Shown one piece after another: positions 47,039-56,916 of a stretch of 64,000 bases of DNA. The stretch covers positions 1,240,001 to 1,304,000 of the forward strand of contig LT598465.1 in assembly GCA_900074745.1 (NCBI GenBank), written 5' to 3'. A program made the translations under genes and the position numbers. Position 1 is the stretch's first letter. The number at the start of each line of letters is the position of its first letter. The notes beneath the pieces are model-generated. The model was not told the DNA's origin. It was given only the letters and a program-made list of their open reading frames with translations, and searched no databases. The stretch is from Lachancea mirantina. Lineage: Eukaryota > Ascomycota > Saccharomycetes > Saccharomycetales > Saccharomycetaceae.

Positions 47039-49378
47039 ATGAGGAGTAGTGTTCTATGGCCTTTTATGCTCCTCGGCGAAAGCCTGGTGCAAGGTCAAGT
47101 GGAGCCACAAGTTTCGCGAAGCGTTGATGAGATTTTGAGAGACTTACCGAGAGAATGGGACCCCATTTTGAGATCATCACTGGACAAAGATGCCATGCTC
47201 AAACAACCTTTCGATGGAGTTCAAATGACGATTCCGATGGATTATTACGAGCAAGAGCAAGAAATACGGTACCAGCATTTCTGGGATTCACAAGCAAGTG
47301 ATTTGCAGCGAAAAGCGTACGATGAGCTCGCGTTTGCCAGCGATGCGTTTAATGATAGTGCAGCGACATATCAGCTCGCACAGATCAACTTGTTGGGCCT
47401 GTTTGGTTTCCCGCACAACAAAAGCGTTGCATTCGCATATATGAACGAATTTAACGAAATGACGAATTTTAGCAATGCCAGTGCACTTTTCGAAGTCGGT
47501 GTAATGCATTCCACGGGATTTTTTGGGCAACTCCCAGTAGACGACGCGCAGGCGCTGTTGTATTATGAGAGAGCTGCTGCTTTAGGTGATATTCGTGCCA
47601 AAATGGCCCTCGCCTATAGAAGCTTTTATGGGATTAGCGTACCGAGAGATAGTGACCGTGCACACTTTCTGTACAGTTCAGTGGCCCATGAAGTGCGGAA
47701 TCACTTCAATGACACCCAGTGGTATGTCTTTCCACCCTACGTGGAATCTTACAACGTCAGAATACCTGATTTTAATGGCGGACTTTTGGGCGAAAAACTC
47801 AATACCATGTTCACATCAGCCAAACGCAAGCGGGCAGTACGTCCGGACATAACTTCTTCTTTTCTGACAGCGCTGAGTAACGGCAACGTTGTACTTCGCT
47901 TCGGGGAGAGCCGGGACTCGAGTAATTTCGAAGATGACGACGAAGAGACCGATAATCAGATAGTAGATGCCTACTATATGGCCATAGACAACTACATGGG
48001 CACCTATACGCAGTATAGAAACGTTGACATTGCAGCCGAGATTCTGAAAAGCGCTCTTGAGGAATACAAAGATAGCACGCATTTTTTAGACAATCTGCAA
48101 CGATTTTATTACGGGAAATGCTGCGCGCTCCTTGGACGTATTTATCTGCGAGGCGAAGGAAGCGCTCCTACCGATATTCGACTTGCCAGAGAATATCTGG
48201 AGAAGGCACTTGATTTAGCAGAAGAAGCGGGGAGTGTGGCGATTGACGCCCATACAGACCTGGGTATCATCGAGCACTATTTCACGGGCAACTTGGAAAT
48301 TGCCAAAACTCATTATCTAGAGGTGACAAAGCACCAAGGTACAAAGGAAACTGAAACTGCCGAATTCCAAATGGCCGTTCTGCTTGGTGGTGGTGCGACC
48401 GATGGCGCACCTGCCACTCATGAGAGATCAGGTGCTCTCATGGGACAAACAAAACAGGGAGGCAGACTTACACATTTGGAGATCGCAGCCCTCATGGGTA
48501 ACACACCAGCTATGTATGAATACTCGAGCCATCAAGAGTCGGGTACAGGGAAGAAGGAATACCTCGACTCTATTCTGACGTTTAAAAACTTTTTGGAAAA
48601 ATGCGAGGACAAAGTGGCTCCTCATCTTCGCGAAGCATTTGCCAATTTATTGCGTGACAAATCAGAGGTGGCTCTCTGGCAATACGCCCTTGCTGCTGAG
48701 CAAGGTTTTGAAGCGGCCCAAATCAATGCCGCGTACCTACTATACCAGCCACCGCTACAACTCGAGGATCCGCCTCATACGCCTGAAAGCAGGGCAATGT
48801 TGGCGGTAAAGTATTACACTAATGCATTTTCGCAGTCTAATCGAGATGCTGGTGTGGTTGCCGGGGATATTCTCTACAGGCTCGGCCAATATGAGCAGGC
48901 TGTAGCCGCATACCGAAGTGCCGCAAAGAAGCGGTCTGCGCAAGGCAGCTGGAATCTGGGATATATGTACGAGTATGGGCTTGGAGTCAAAGAAGACTAT
49001 CATCTTGCCAAACGTTACTACGAGCAGGTTCCAAATTTTATTCTCGATCGCTTCCATTTAGGCGTTAAGCTGACTGTTTGGAAGCTGCGTGCCAAGTCGT
49101 GGTGGGCTCGGTTTCGAAACAAGGACGTTGACGGGTTGCCTTCTAAGGTACCAAATACCACATTTTTCAATTTTAAAGCACTGTTTTCCAAACAGGCGGA
49201 AATTGAATCCGAAACTAGCGAATTAAGCCGCACTGGTCTCCTTCAAGATTTGAGGTCTACTCTAATTGTCGTGCTTGCCGTCTTCAGAGATACACTTTTA
49301 CTCCTACTACGCAAGTGCGCTGCTTTATTTATAAAGGTGGACACACAGCCCACTGCAGAGCCTGAGCATGACGAATAA
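47039..49378 (+). CDS. HRD3: ER membrane subunit of the HRD ubiquitin ligase, Hrd3 (SEL1L homologue)
   Basis: 779 residues (S. cerevisiae 833). A signal peptide at residues 1-20 (SSVLWPFMLLGESLVQGQ). Sel1-like repeats fill the lumenal part, visible as ALLYYERAAALGDIRAKMALA, ..RAHFLYS.., ..LARGYLEKAL-type units and AVAAYRSAAKKRSAQGSWNLGYMYEYGLGVKEDYHLAKRYY (from about residue 620). A C-terminal membrane segment (about 735-760) ends with a short acidic tail. Hrd3 stabilises Hrd1 and receives misfolded glycoproteins via Yos9. A TATA-like element almost abuts the ATG, so the mapped start deserves a check. Position YLR207W. Confidence 0.95.
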   Translation: MRSSVLWPFMLLGESLVQGQVEPQVSRSVDEILRDLPREWDPILRSSLDKDAMLKQPFDGVQMTIPMDYYEQEQEIRYQHFWDSQASDLQRKAYDELAFASDAFNDSAATYQLAQINLLGLFGFPHNKSVAFAYMNEFNEMTNFSNASALFEVGVMHSTGFFGQLPVDDAQALLYYERAAALGDIRAKMALAYRSFYGISVPRDSDRAHFLYSSVAHEVRNHFNDTQWYVFPPYVESYNVRIPDFNGGLLGEKLNTMFTSAKRKRAVRPDITSSFLTALSNGNVVLRFGESRDSSNFEDDDEETDNQIVDAYYMAIDNYMGTYTQYRNVDIAAEILKSALEEYKDSTHFLDNLQRFYYGKCCALLGRIYLRGEGSAPTDIRLAREYLEKALDLAEEAGSVAIDAHTDLGIIEHYFTGNLEIAKTHYLEVTKHQGTKETETAEFQMAVLLGGGATDGAPATHERSGALMGQTKQGGRLTHLEIAALMGNTPAMYEYSSHQESGTGKKEYLDSILTFKNFLEKCEDKVAPHLREAFANLLRDKSEVALWQYALAAEQGFEAAQINAAYLLYQPPLQLEDPPHTPESRAMLAVKYYTNAFSQSNRDAGVVAGDILYRLGQYEQAVAAYRSAAKKRSAQGSWNLGYMYEYGLGVKEDYHLAKRYYEQVPNFILDRFHLGVKLTVWKLRAKSWWARFRNKDVDGLPSKVPNTTFFNFKALFSKQAEIESETSELSRTGLLQDLRSTLIVVLAVFRDTLLLLLRKCAALFIKVDTQPTAEPEHDE

Positions 49379-49848
49379 GACAATGCGAAACTGATTTTGC
49401 AAAATGCTCGAAACTCAAGAAATAAAATCTTTTTTTTACAAAAGACACACCTCGCATAATCAGCATTTCCTACTTACAAAGCAGTCATAGGCTTAGGACC
49501 AAAAAATAGAATGAATTACAAAATTTGAAAACCGCTACCAGAACTTATCTCCTAAAAGTTTTATCAAGAAATTGGTCACTTCACTGTCTGTTCAGCCGTG
49601 TCAGTCTGTTTATAGCGCTCGTTAGATGTCTCGATTTCTTGCTCAATCCTCCCAAATTCATGAGATTTCAAAAAGTATGCTTGCTAAGATGTTATTCGTA
49701 TATAGCGCTATCAACACTTTCAAGTAACCCGGCTTCCCAGAACAACTTGATTTATTAGAGAAAGCCCAATTGCATATTTGAACTGTTAGCAGTTATAGCA
49801 GTTAATCGAATTGCTATTATAAGCCCTCACGTGAGTTCAATTGCCACG
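49379..49848. promoter_or_regulatory. HRD3 3' flank and SEC13 promoter
   Basis: 470 AT-rich bases. TCACGTGA at 49827-49834 lies only 15 bases before the SEC13 ATG. The frame 49525-49758 is not credible as a gene. Confidence 0.5.
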
Positions 49849-50739
49849 ATGGTGACCATTTCTAATGCGCACAATGAGCTCATCCATGATGCTGTGCTTG
49901 ATTACTACGGAAGACGTGTGGCGACGTGTTCGTCGGACAAAACAATCAAGATCTTCGAGGTAGAGGGAGAGACGCACAGACATGTCGAGACGCTTCAAGG
50001 TCACGAGGGACCCGTCTGGCAGGTGGATTGGGCTCATCCTAAGTTTGGTACGATTTTAGCATCGTGTTCGTACGATGGTAAGGTGTTGATCTGGAAAGAA
50101 GAAGGTGGCAGATGGTCTCAGATCGCAGTACATGCAGTGCATTCTGCGTCTGTGAACTCGGTACAATGGGCTCCTCATGAGTATGGACCGTTGCTATTGG
50201 CTGCTTCATCGGACGGGAAAGTGTCAGTGGTCGAGTTCAAAGAGAATGGGACCACCGCGCCCATTCTCGTGGATACACACGCGATCGGCGTGAACACCGC
50301 GTCGTGGGCTCCTGCCACGATTCAGGAAGGTGCTACTACTACGCCTCAACAACTGCGCAGGTTTGTAACGGGTGGTGCTGACAATCTTGTGAAAATCTGG
50401 AGATATAATAGTGACGCCAACACGTATCTTTTAGAAGACACTTTGGAAGGTCACGCGGATTGGGTTCGCGACGTTGCATGGTCTCCATCCGTTCTGCTGT
50501 GCTCTTACGTTGCCAGTGTGTCGCAGGACCGGACTTGCATAATTTGGACCCAAGAGAACAATCAAGGTCCATGGAAGAAGAGACTCTTGACACAAGATAA
50601 GTTCCCAGACGTTCTGTGGAGAGCCAGTTGGTCTTTGTCGGGCAATATTCTCGCTGTTTCTGGTGGCGACAATAAGGTAACACTCTGGAAGGAGAATTTG
50701 GAAGGCGATTGGGAGTCTGCCGGTACCGTCGAGCAATGA
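49849..50739 (+). CDS. SEC13: COPII coat, nuclear pore and SEACAT WD40 protein Sec13
   Basis: 296 residues (S. cerevisiae 297) from ATG 49849 ([21 protein letters not shown]). An upstream GTG in the same frame is ignored. Six WD repeats: [57 protein letters not shown] and [12 protein letters not shown]. The open six-bladed propeller takes its seventh blade from Sec31, Nup145C or Sea4. Almost every loop matches S. cerevisiae. Position YLR208W. Confidence 0.98.
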   Translation: MVTISNAHNELIHDAVLDYYGRRVATCSSDKTIKIFEVEGETHRHVETLQGHEGPVWQVDWAHPKFGTILASCSYDGKVLIWKEEGGRWSQIAVHAVHSASVNSVQWAPHEYGPLLLAASSDGKVSVVEFKENGTTAPILVDTHAIGVNTASWAPATIQEGATTTPQQLRRFVTGGADNLVKIWRYNSDANTYLLEDTLEGHADWVRDVAWSPSVLLCSYVASVSQDRTCIIWTQENNQGPWKKRLLTQDKFPDVLWRASWSLSGNILAVSGGDNKVTLWKENLEGDWESAGTVEQ

Positions 50740-50819
50740 ACTGCCACGATATGCATGCTTATTATATCTAAGTTTCTATGTATATCGAAAAACAGAAAAA
50801 TACGGAATTCGCAAGTCGT

Positions 50820-51737
50820 CTATAACTCTTGAACAACGGCTTCCACAAGAGCCTGCACGTCAAGCGAGGCCAAAAACCCTTCTTCAAGAACTTCTTCATG
50901 AGTAGCTTTTCCCTTCTCGATGGGCACGGGATTTTCATCAAGAGCGCTGGCTGGAGGATCTTCGACAACTGCGTTGGTCACTAAACTGAGTGCTAGAACA
51001 CGCAGGCCACAATGTCTTGCAATAATCACTTCCGGAACTGTACTCATTCCGACCACATCGCTACCAATGGCCCGTATGTAGCGTGCCTCAGCTCTGGTCT
51101 CGAAAGTGGGTCCAGAGACGTAAGTGTATGTGCCCTCGTGCAGCGGACGTTCTAAACCGAGTTCCAAACGCTTCTGAAACAACAGCTTGCGAAGCTGGAG
51201 ATCATATGCATCACTCAATGCCAGGAATCGAGGTCCAGTTTCATCGAAATTGGGACCACGAAGGGGATGTTGGCCAGCAAGTCCTGGAATATTGATATGA
51301 TCGATCAGACACATTAAATCACCCACCGCATACTGGGTGTTAAGTCCACCGCACGCATTTGTCGCAATGAGATATTTGATAGATTGCAGCTGATTCAAAG
51401 CTCTTATAGGAAAAGTGGTCTGGTGCAATGCGTGACCTTCGTATGAATGCAACCTTCCGCACATTAAAACGACCGGAGACCCATTCATAACGCCAAAAAC
51501 AAGTTTACCCTTGTGACCAGCAACAGTACTAGTCTTAAATCCTGGAATTTCATGGTAGTCAATGCTCAATGGCACTGGTCTGGGTGCGATCCTTTCTTCG
51601 ATTCCTCCTAATCCCGATCCGCAAATAATAAGTGTTCGAGGCTCAAATCTTGTGAAATGCAAAAAGAGTCTGTGTTTTAGAAATTCTGCAGCGGAACCAA
51701 TTAAGAGACGTTGCTCGTCGATGTTGAACGTGCTCAT
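50820..51737 (-). CDS. PNP1: purine nucleoside phosphorylase Pnp1
   Basis: 305 residues (S. cerevisiae 311), trimeric PNP family. Phosphate-binding GSGLGGIEE (about residue 40) and GRLHSYEGHALHQTTFPIR (from about 92); NACGGLN; substrate-binding TYVSGPTFETRAEARYIR and SDVVGMSTVPEVIIARHCG with the Glu and Asn that select 6-oxopurines (SLVTN). The enzyme splits guanosine and inosine, and nicotinamide riboside to some extent. It is convergent with SEC13, 80 bases apart, as in YLR208W/YLR209C. Confidence 0.98.
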   Translation of the reverse strand: MSTFNIDEQRLLIGSAAEFLKHRLFLHFTRFEPRTLIICGSGLGGIEERIAPRPVPLSIDYHEIPGFKTSTVAGHKGKLVFGVMNGSPVVLMCGRLHSYEGHALHQTTFPIRALNQLQSIKYLIATNACGGLNTQYAVGDLMCLIDHINIPGLAGQHPLRGPNFDETGPRFLALSDAYDLQLRKLLFQKRLELGLERPLHEGTYTYVSGPTFETRAEARYIRAIGSDVVGMSTVPEVIIARHCGLRVLALSLVTNAVVEDPPASALDENPVPIEKGKATHEEVLEEGFLASLDVQALVEAVVQEL

Positions 51738-53152
51738 TTTGGTAAGATCTTTGTTTTTTGAAAGTTCTCGAGACCTTGAGTTCTCACATCTGCAATATCT
51801 TCTACGTGAAATATATATTAGACAACCGGTCTTCGAATAATCAAGTACAAAAAAACGCCAAAATCCTTCTTTTTTGTCGTTAACTAGAACGGGTTGGTAT
51901 TAGTGAACTTTGATTTGACAAATCTTTCAACCATCTCAATTTAAGACGTTCCTGCTTGAGAATACCTATCTCCTCGGCCAACTCCGAAATGCTGATAAAA
52001 TTTGATCGAGGACTAATAAAATGCTTAAATTTTGAACAAATTTATTTCACAATATAGAGTTTAGATCGATTGTAGATCTTAGTGTTTTCGTGAACTGCTC
52101 TTCCATGATTTCAACTCAATGTTTATAAACCCAAACTTATTCACCGGCATGTATATTAAGTCTCTTAAATCCAAAATTCCAGCAAATAATAATGAAAAAT
52201 TGCACACGTATATGGTCTGTCCTTTCTTATTCTGTACTCTTTTAAGATCGTCAAGCGAATGGTTTTAGATTTCTCCTATTGGGTTTTCAAATAATGTATT
52301 TAATAAACCACTGGATAACTCAAGGTCTCGAAATTGATTAAATACAACGATATAGGGTTCAAGACTTTCATAGAATTCCGGTCAGCAAGACCTAAAAGCT
52401 ATTAGGTCATTCACAAGTGTTTCTAAGAGGTTCATCAAACAGCTAAATTTTAAACTTGAATGCCTCATCAAATGTCACATGTAATCTTGAAAACATTGAA
52501 TGGCAAAGATGCTTGTTTTCCTATTATATATCTGGAGTGGAGTAATACGTAAACGAGGTTAGGATCTATGACGGTGGTACCTTCATCGATTCCATAAGAG
52601 AAAAAGCTCTCCGTAAAACCTCTAATAATATAACCGAAAGAATCGGAAAATGCAGCTGCGGCCCGCGCAAAAACATCGAATTTTTGAACGAATTTTTGAT
52701 AGTAGCTTCCACAATTTGCTCTCTCATAATGAGTAGCAATAGGTGTTTTGTTGGTTGTAGACCTGTATCAAAATGTGACAAAATGCGCAAATGCAACCAT
52801 AAGTGAAGAAAACACGTTTAATATATCATGCATTACTGTAACAACAGCTGTGAGATCTCCAATCTTTCAGTTCGTAACATGCTAGAAAACACAAAAAATT
52901 TGGTAAACTCCGTTTTAAAATGCGCGATCAGCATGCAAAATGCCCCAAGAATAGTTTTATAAAACAGGTCAGCTCACGCATTCTTTTTTTTGTATTTTAA
53001 GGTTCTTTGTTCGGTTGGTTCTTCCAAAATTTCTTCCCATCCTCGCCCCGTTCTTCTTCTCTTTCATTTTCCCCTTCTTTTCACCATCTCATTCTCATCA
53101 ACTCTCCAAGGAAGCCTTTCGATCGCCACCCATTCAACGCATTAGCTTTACC
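51738..53152. other. long AT-rich intergenic region PNP1 to DHH1
   Basis: 1415 bases. Minus-strand coding-like remnants lie at 51880-52470 (separate entry). The rest, up to the C/T-rich DHH1 3' flank (53000-53110), holds no recognised gene; the ORF 52566-52796 has no family. Confidence 0.5.
51880..52470 (-). pseudogene. ATG38: coding-like remnants, possibly a decayed ATG38
   Basis: A 53-codon open fragment without ATG (52041-51880) encodes KFKHF...ISELAEEIGILKQERLKLRW and ends in a normal stop. This resembles my recollection of the C-terminal coiled coil of S. cerevisiae Atg38 (KFKEY...KKLANEIGRLRERW). Just upstream, 52470-52079 reads as one frame broken by two stops, with stretches of 29, 38 and 60 codons. 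In S. cerevisiae ATG38 (YLR211C, minus strand, intron-containing) lies two genes from PNP1, so position and strand fit. Alternatives: an unrecognised multi-exon gene, or chance in AT-rich DNA. Atg38 is a subunit of autophagy PI3-kinase complex I. Confidence 0.3.
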
Positions 53153-54619
53153 CTAATATGGTGTCTGAGCGACGTGCTGTTGTGGAGGAGGCATAGCTTG
53201 TGAAGGGTATGCATGTGAGTAAACCTGCTGTAACTGCTGAGGTGGCTGAAATTGCTGAGGGTGTTGAAATTGTTGGGGCTGTTGGAATTGCTGAGGGTGT
53301 TGAAATTGAGGATGTGTCTGTTGTGGAGGCAAGCTCTGTCCTGGAACGTTAGGAGTAGTATTTGGTAGAGAGGCCAACGGGAATGGAACGGGAACAGCCG
53401 AATTATCTTCTGCAACGTACAAAGACTTGTCGATCTGTGCGGGAATGGCCGCGATCTCTGTGCCCAACTCCTGTTCGATCTTGTAAAGGTTGAAACGGTC
53501 ATTCCAGTTGATCAAGTTGACCGCTAGACCCAAATGTCCAAATCTGCCGGATCTACCAATACGATGTAGATAAGTTTCGGCGGTTTTAGGGAAATCAAAA
53601 TTGATAACAACGTTTACGGCTTGAATATCAATACCACGTGTCAAAAGATCGGAACAGACCAACGTCCGGACTTTACCTTGACGAAATTCGTGAAAAACTT
53701 TGTTCCTTTCCTCTTGCTTCATTCTTGCGTGGGAGTAGTAGCAAGAATAGCCTAGATCAGTGATCTTCTTGGCAAGCAATTCCACACGATTGGTGGAATT
53801 GCAAAATATGATAGCTTGATTGATTTGCAGTTTGGAGAAAAGCGTGTTCAAACAATGCAGTTTTTGTCTTTCCTCGACGAAAGCGTAGTACTGCGTGATA
53901 CCTTTCAAGGTCAATTCATCCATCAAATTGATCTCGTACGGCTTGTTCAAATGCCTAACCATAAACTCTTTGACCGTCATAGGGAAGGTCGCACTGAAGA
54001 GCAACGATTGATGAATTTTGGGTAGAAAACTTAGAATTTGTTCGATGATAGACTTGAAGTCCCTTGAAAGCATTTTGTCCGCTTCGTCCATTACAAACAG
54101 CGGGCATTCGCTCAAATCCGCTACTTTACGCGACGCGAGATCCAGCACGCGCCCTGGAGTGCCCACCAGTACGTGTACTGGCTCATTTAGTCTCATAATG
54201 TCGTCACGCAAATTGGTACCCCCAGTGCTTACCATGCACGCTATCCCGCAATGTTTACCTAAAGTCCGCACCACCTGCGATGTTTGTAGCGCCAATTCTC
54301 GCGTAGGGACCATAATAAGGGCCTGGATCTTCTTTACCTTGGGTTTCACGCGCTCTAGCGTAGGAATCACAAACGCCGCCGTTTTACCTGTTCCGTTCTT
54401 CGCTCTGGCAAGAATATCACGCCCAGCCAAAGCAATAGGTATAGCCTCCTCTTGAATTGGCGATGGCTTCTCGAATCCCGCTTCAAAAATGCCCATCAGG
54501 AGCTCTCGCTTCAAATAGAAGTCTTCAAATGTGTTACCCTTCGTATTGAGCACATCGTCAGTCTGAGGACGCGTATCCTTCTTAGGTATATTAAGCTGTG
54601 TTTTCCAATCTGAATCCAT
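53153..54619 (-). CDS. DHH1: DEAD-box decapping activator and translational repressor Dhh1
   Basis: 488 residues (S. cerevisiae 506). DEAD-box motifs in order: Q motif region [19 protein letters not shown], Ia PTRELALQ, Ib [15 protein letters not shown] in [47 protein letters not shown]. The C-terminal 80 residues are a Gln/Pro/His-rich tail made of [12 protein letters not shown]-like repeats, an aggregation-prone region that helps P-body formation. Dhh1 binds Pat1, Edc3 and Not1. CDC36, a Not1 partner, is 15 kb to the left. Position YDL160C. Confidence 0.98.
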   Translation of the reverse strand: MDSDWKTQLNIPKKDTRPQTDDVLNTKGNTFEDFYLKRELLMGIFEAGFEKPSPIQEEAIPIALAGRDILARAKNGTGKTAAFVIPTLERVKPKVKKIQALIMVPTRELALQTSQVVRTLGKHCGIACMVSTGGTNLRDDIMRLNEPVHVLVGTPGRVLDLASRKVADLSECPLFVMDEADKMLSRDFKSIIEQILSFLPKIHQSLLFSATFPMTVKEFMVRHLNKPYEINLMDELTLKGITQYYAFVEERQKLHCLNTLFSKLQINQAIIFCNSTNRVELLAKKITDLGYSCYYSHARMKQEERNKVFHEFRQGKVRTLVCSDLLTRGIDIQAVNVVINFDFPKTAETYLHRIGRSGRFGHLGLAVNLINWNDRFNLYKIEQELGTEIAAIPAQIDKSLYVAEDNSAVPVPFPLASLPNTTPNVPGQSLPPQQTHPQFQHPQQFQQPQQFQHPQQFQPPQQLQQVYSHAYPSQAMPPPQQHVAQTPY

Positions 54620-54958
54620 CCTTCAATGAGCTATAAAACTGCACTAACAATCGTTTTTGGTGCTTGTAGAATCCTGTTTGAATTAGTACAAGTCACTTCT
54701 AGTTTGTCAACTTTGGCCCCTTGGTAAAATTTTCATCTTCACTAAACCCGGGTAACAGGCTCAAGAGCCGGAATGGATGGGACCCTTCTCTGACATTTTG
54801 AGCTTGTTAGAAGCTTAGGATGTGAGATGCTATACGGTGGTAGTTGGGTTCAAAGAGTCATTGAAACAGGGTGCATCAGTTCAATTAGGTCTAGTTTTGC
54901 GATTTACACTTTTGAATCATTTCTGAAGGGTCACTGTGTCAAAAATTAGACCCCAGCG
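54620..54958. promoter_or_regulatory. divergent promoter DHH1 / STE7
   Basis: 339 bases. AAAATTTTCATC (RRPE-like, 54724-54735) lies on the DHH1 side. A pheromone response element TGAAACA lies on the STE7 side (separate entry). Confidence 0.5.
54862..54868 (+). promoter_or_regulatory. pheromone response element (Ste12 site) upstream of STE7
   Basis: Exact TGAAACA, 91 bases before the STE7 ATG. Ste12 binds this heptamer in S. cerevisiae. A single heptamer can arise by chance, but its place before a mating-pathway gene makes it plausible. Confidence 0.4.
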
Positions 54959-56302
54959 ATGGCGCAAGAACCTTCACGGCTGTTCCAGCCATCGTCTCTC
55001 AAAAGAAAGAATCTCAAGCACCTTACGTTGGGTGCTGGGAAGAGAGGAAGTAAAGGAGAGACATTCGGGTCTTTTGTAGAAAGCAACAGCGCCAGAATAC
55101 AGCCGAGGGTGTATGTGTCAAGTCTTCAAACTGGGCCGACGATCGAGTCGCCTAGAGACCAACATATGGTAATACAGCCCAGCCCTACCGTGTCCGATAT
55201 GTCGTCAGCTGGGGTAACGCCCACTGAAGACCTGATAGGCTTGGCTTCAGATTTGGAGCGGCTGACGCTTCTTCAGAATCATGGGATTCAATTGGAAGAT
55301 TTGGTGCAACTAGGCAAAATTGGGTCTGGGAACTCAGGAACGGTAATAAAAGCACTGCATGTACCAGACTCCCGCGTAATTGCGAAAAAAACCATACCCA
55401 TAGAAAATAAAGAGGCGATCAAAAATCAGCTGTTGCGCGAACTTTCCATCATGCACAGCGTCAAGCCCCACGCCAACATCGTGGAATTCTACGGTGCATT
55501 CTACACGCCATCTTCTAGCAACGAGATAGTGATTTTGATGGAATACATGGACTGTGGATCTCTAGACAAAATTTTGGCAACGTGCAAGAGAAGCATGCCA
55601 AGGGAAAATGGCGCGCACACTAACCAAACGTGGTTTAATGAACTCTCTATCTCACGAATCTCTTCTGCGGTATTACAAGGTCTGTCTTACCTGTATCAGG
55701 ACTACAAGATTATTCACCGTGACATCAAGCCTTCGAACGTGCTGATCAGCAGCAAAGGCAATGTGAAAATTTGCGATTTTGGAGTTTCGAGGAAACTCAT
55801 CAATTCCATTGCCGACACTTTCGTTGGAACATCCACATACATGTCTCCTGAACGTATCCAAGGTAACGTTTATTCGACAAAAGGAGACGTCTGGTCATTG
55901 GGGCTCATGATAATAGAGCTTCTGACGGGTGAATTCCCGCTGGGCGGGCACAAAGACACTCCCGAAGGAATTTTGGATCTTTTGCAGAGAATTGTAAACG
56001 AGCCGCCGCCGAGGTTAGCTAGTACTGGACAATTCTCCAAAGTGATCGTGGATTTCGTTAATCGCTGCTGTGTCAAGGACGAACGTGAGCGCTCTTCGCT
56101 GCAGGAGCTGATGTGTCACGATTTCATTCTGATGGGCAAGTCTCTGGAAGACCGGGAGTTCAGGCATTGGTGCAAACGCATCAAGAGAAAAATAAAAGAA
56201 GACAAAATGGTTTTACGCGAAGAACAAGAAAAGGCGAAGCTTGTCAAGCGTCAACTGGAAAGTGCTGCCAATGCGGCAGCGGCAGCCAGATTCAATCGCT
56301 GA
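54959..56302 (+). CDS. STE7: MAP kinase kinase Ste7
   Basis: 447 residues (S. cerevisiae 515), with a shorter N-terminal region. Kinase domain from about residue 115: glycine loop GKIGSGNSGTV, Lys in VIAKKT, HRD motif IIHRDIKPSNVL, DFG in KICDFGVSRK. The activation segment INSIADTFVGTSTYMSPERI has the Ser and Thr phosphorylated by Ste11, spaced as in S. cerevisiae. The N-terminal R/K-rich and LxL stretch (RKNLKHLTLGAGKRG) looks like a MAPK docking site for Fus3/Kss1. The C-terminal basic coiled coil (about 405-445) is beyond the kinase fold. Position YDL159W. Confidence 0.96.
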   Translation: MAQEPSRLFQPSSLKRKNLKHLTLGAGKRGSKGETFGSFVESNSARIQPRVYVSSLQTGPTIESPRDQHMVIQPSPTVSDMSSAGVTPTEDLIGLASDLERLTLLQNHGIQLEDLVQLGKIGSGNSGTVIKALHVPDSRVIAKKTIPIENKEAIKNQLLRELSIMHSVKPHANIVEFYGAFYTPSSSNEIVILMEYMDCGSLDKILATCKRSMPRENGAHTNQTWFNELSISRISSAVLQGLSYLYQDYKIIHRDIKPSNVLISSKGNVKICDFGVSRKLINSIADTFVGTSTYMSPERIQGNVYSTKGDVWSLGLMIIELLTGEFPLGGHKDTPEGILDLLQRIVNEPPPRLASTGQFSKVIVDFVNRCCVKDERERSSLQELMCHDFILMGKSLEDREFRHWCKRIKRKIKEDKMVLREEQEKAKLVKRQLESAANAAAAARFNR

Positions 56303-56464
56303 GCTTTCTAAAAGAGCATACCTAACAAAAAAGTCATACTCTCGACGAACCGTCAAATTGTTATCCTTTTGTTGGCGAAAAAACATATATGTAACTCACA
56401 TATATCTCATCGCATGCACATCTGTTATAATACATGATATTCACGTGTCCGTTTTCCTCACCTT

Positions 56465-56791
56465 TCAGGCGTATTTCTTATAAATCTTTCCACGGTTCCA
56501 GAGCCAACCCTCAGTACCTCTGAAAAGCCCGAAAAGCAATAAAATGCCGCCAGCACTTCTTAGCGTGATCCGCCACCACTGAGGGTTCAAGCGATTGAAC
56601 TCTCTCAGAGAAATACCCTTCTTCTGATCTTTTTCACAGTATTCAAAGGGTTTTCCACTCACCAAATAACTTCCAAATCCCAAAGAAAATAAGGTGCTCA
56701 TTACTTGGCAGGGAACACAGTCTCTTGTTTCTGATTCATCAAGGTCTCTAGAAGGAGCCGGGTTAAATACGGATAGGATATTGCTGACCAT
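56465..56791 (-). CDS. YDL157C: uncharacterised mitochondrial membrane protein, YDL157C orthologue
   Basis: 108 residues (S. cerevisiae 118). A CVPCQVMST motif (Cys-x2-Cys, residues 26-29) begins the first membrane segment (about 30-45), and a second segment lies at 78-93 (SAGGILLLFGLFRG). The CxxC-plus-two-TM layout resembles the DUF4536/DMAC1-like family. The function is unknown in yeast; the S. cerevisiae protein is mitochondrial. It is tail to tail with STE7 and head to head with CMR1 (125 bases), as in YDL159W-YDL157C-YDL156W. Confidence 0.88.
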   Translation of the reverse strand: MVSNILSVFNPAPSRDLDESETRDCVPCQVMSTLFSLGFGSYLVSGKPFEYCEKDQKKGISLREFNRLNPQWWRITLRSAGGILLLFGLFRGTEGWLWNRGKIYKKYA

Positions 56792-56916
56792 CTCACTTAG
56801 TGCTTAGTGGTCTACAACGAGTCAATTGATGAAAATACAGTTAAAAAATTGAAGATTTTGAAAGTTGATCTTTTTCTATGAAATAATCGAGGGAACAAGA
56901 CACTACTTGACGTTTT

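Noticed and set aside
52566-52796. 76-codon minus-strand ORF in the PNP1-DHH1 spacer
   Set aside because: No family, and a second open frame of 100 codons overlaps it; neither has a start context or homology I can support.
51738-53152. Centromere or LTR remnant in the AT-rich spacer
   Set aside because: No CDEI-CDEII-CDEIII arrangement, no paired terminal repeats, no reverse-transcriptase-like frame; no LTR or transposon was seen anywhere in the window.
53160-53340. Minisatellite-like repeat in the DHH1 3' coding region
   Set aside because: It is the normal Gln/Pro-rich low-complexity tail of Dhh1, expected for the family and in frame.
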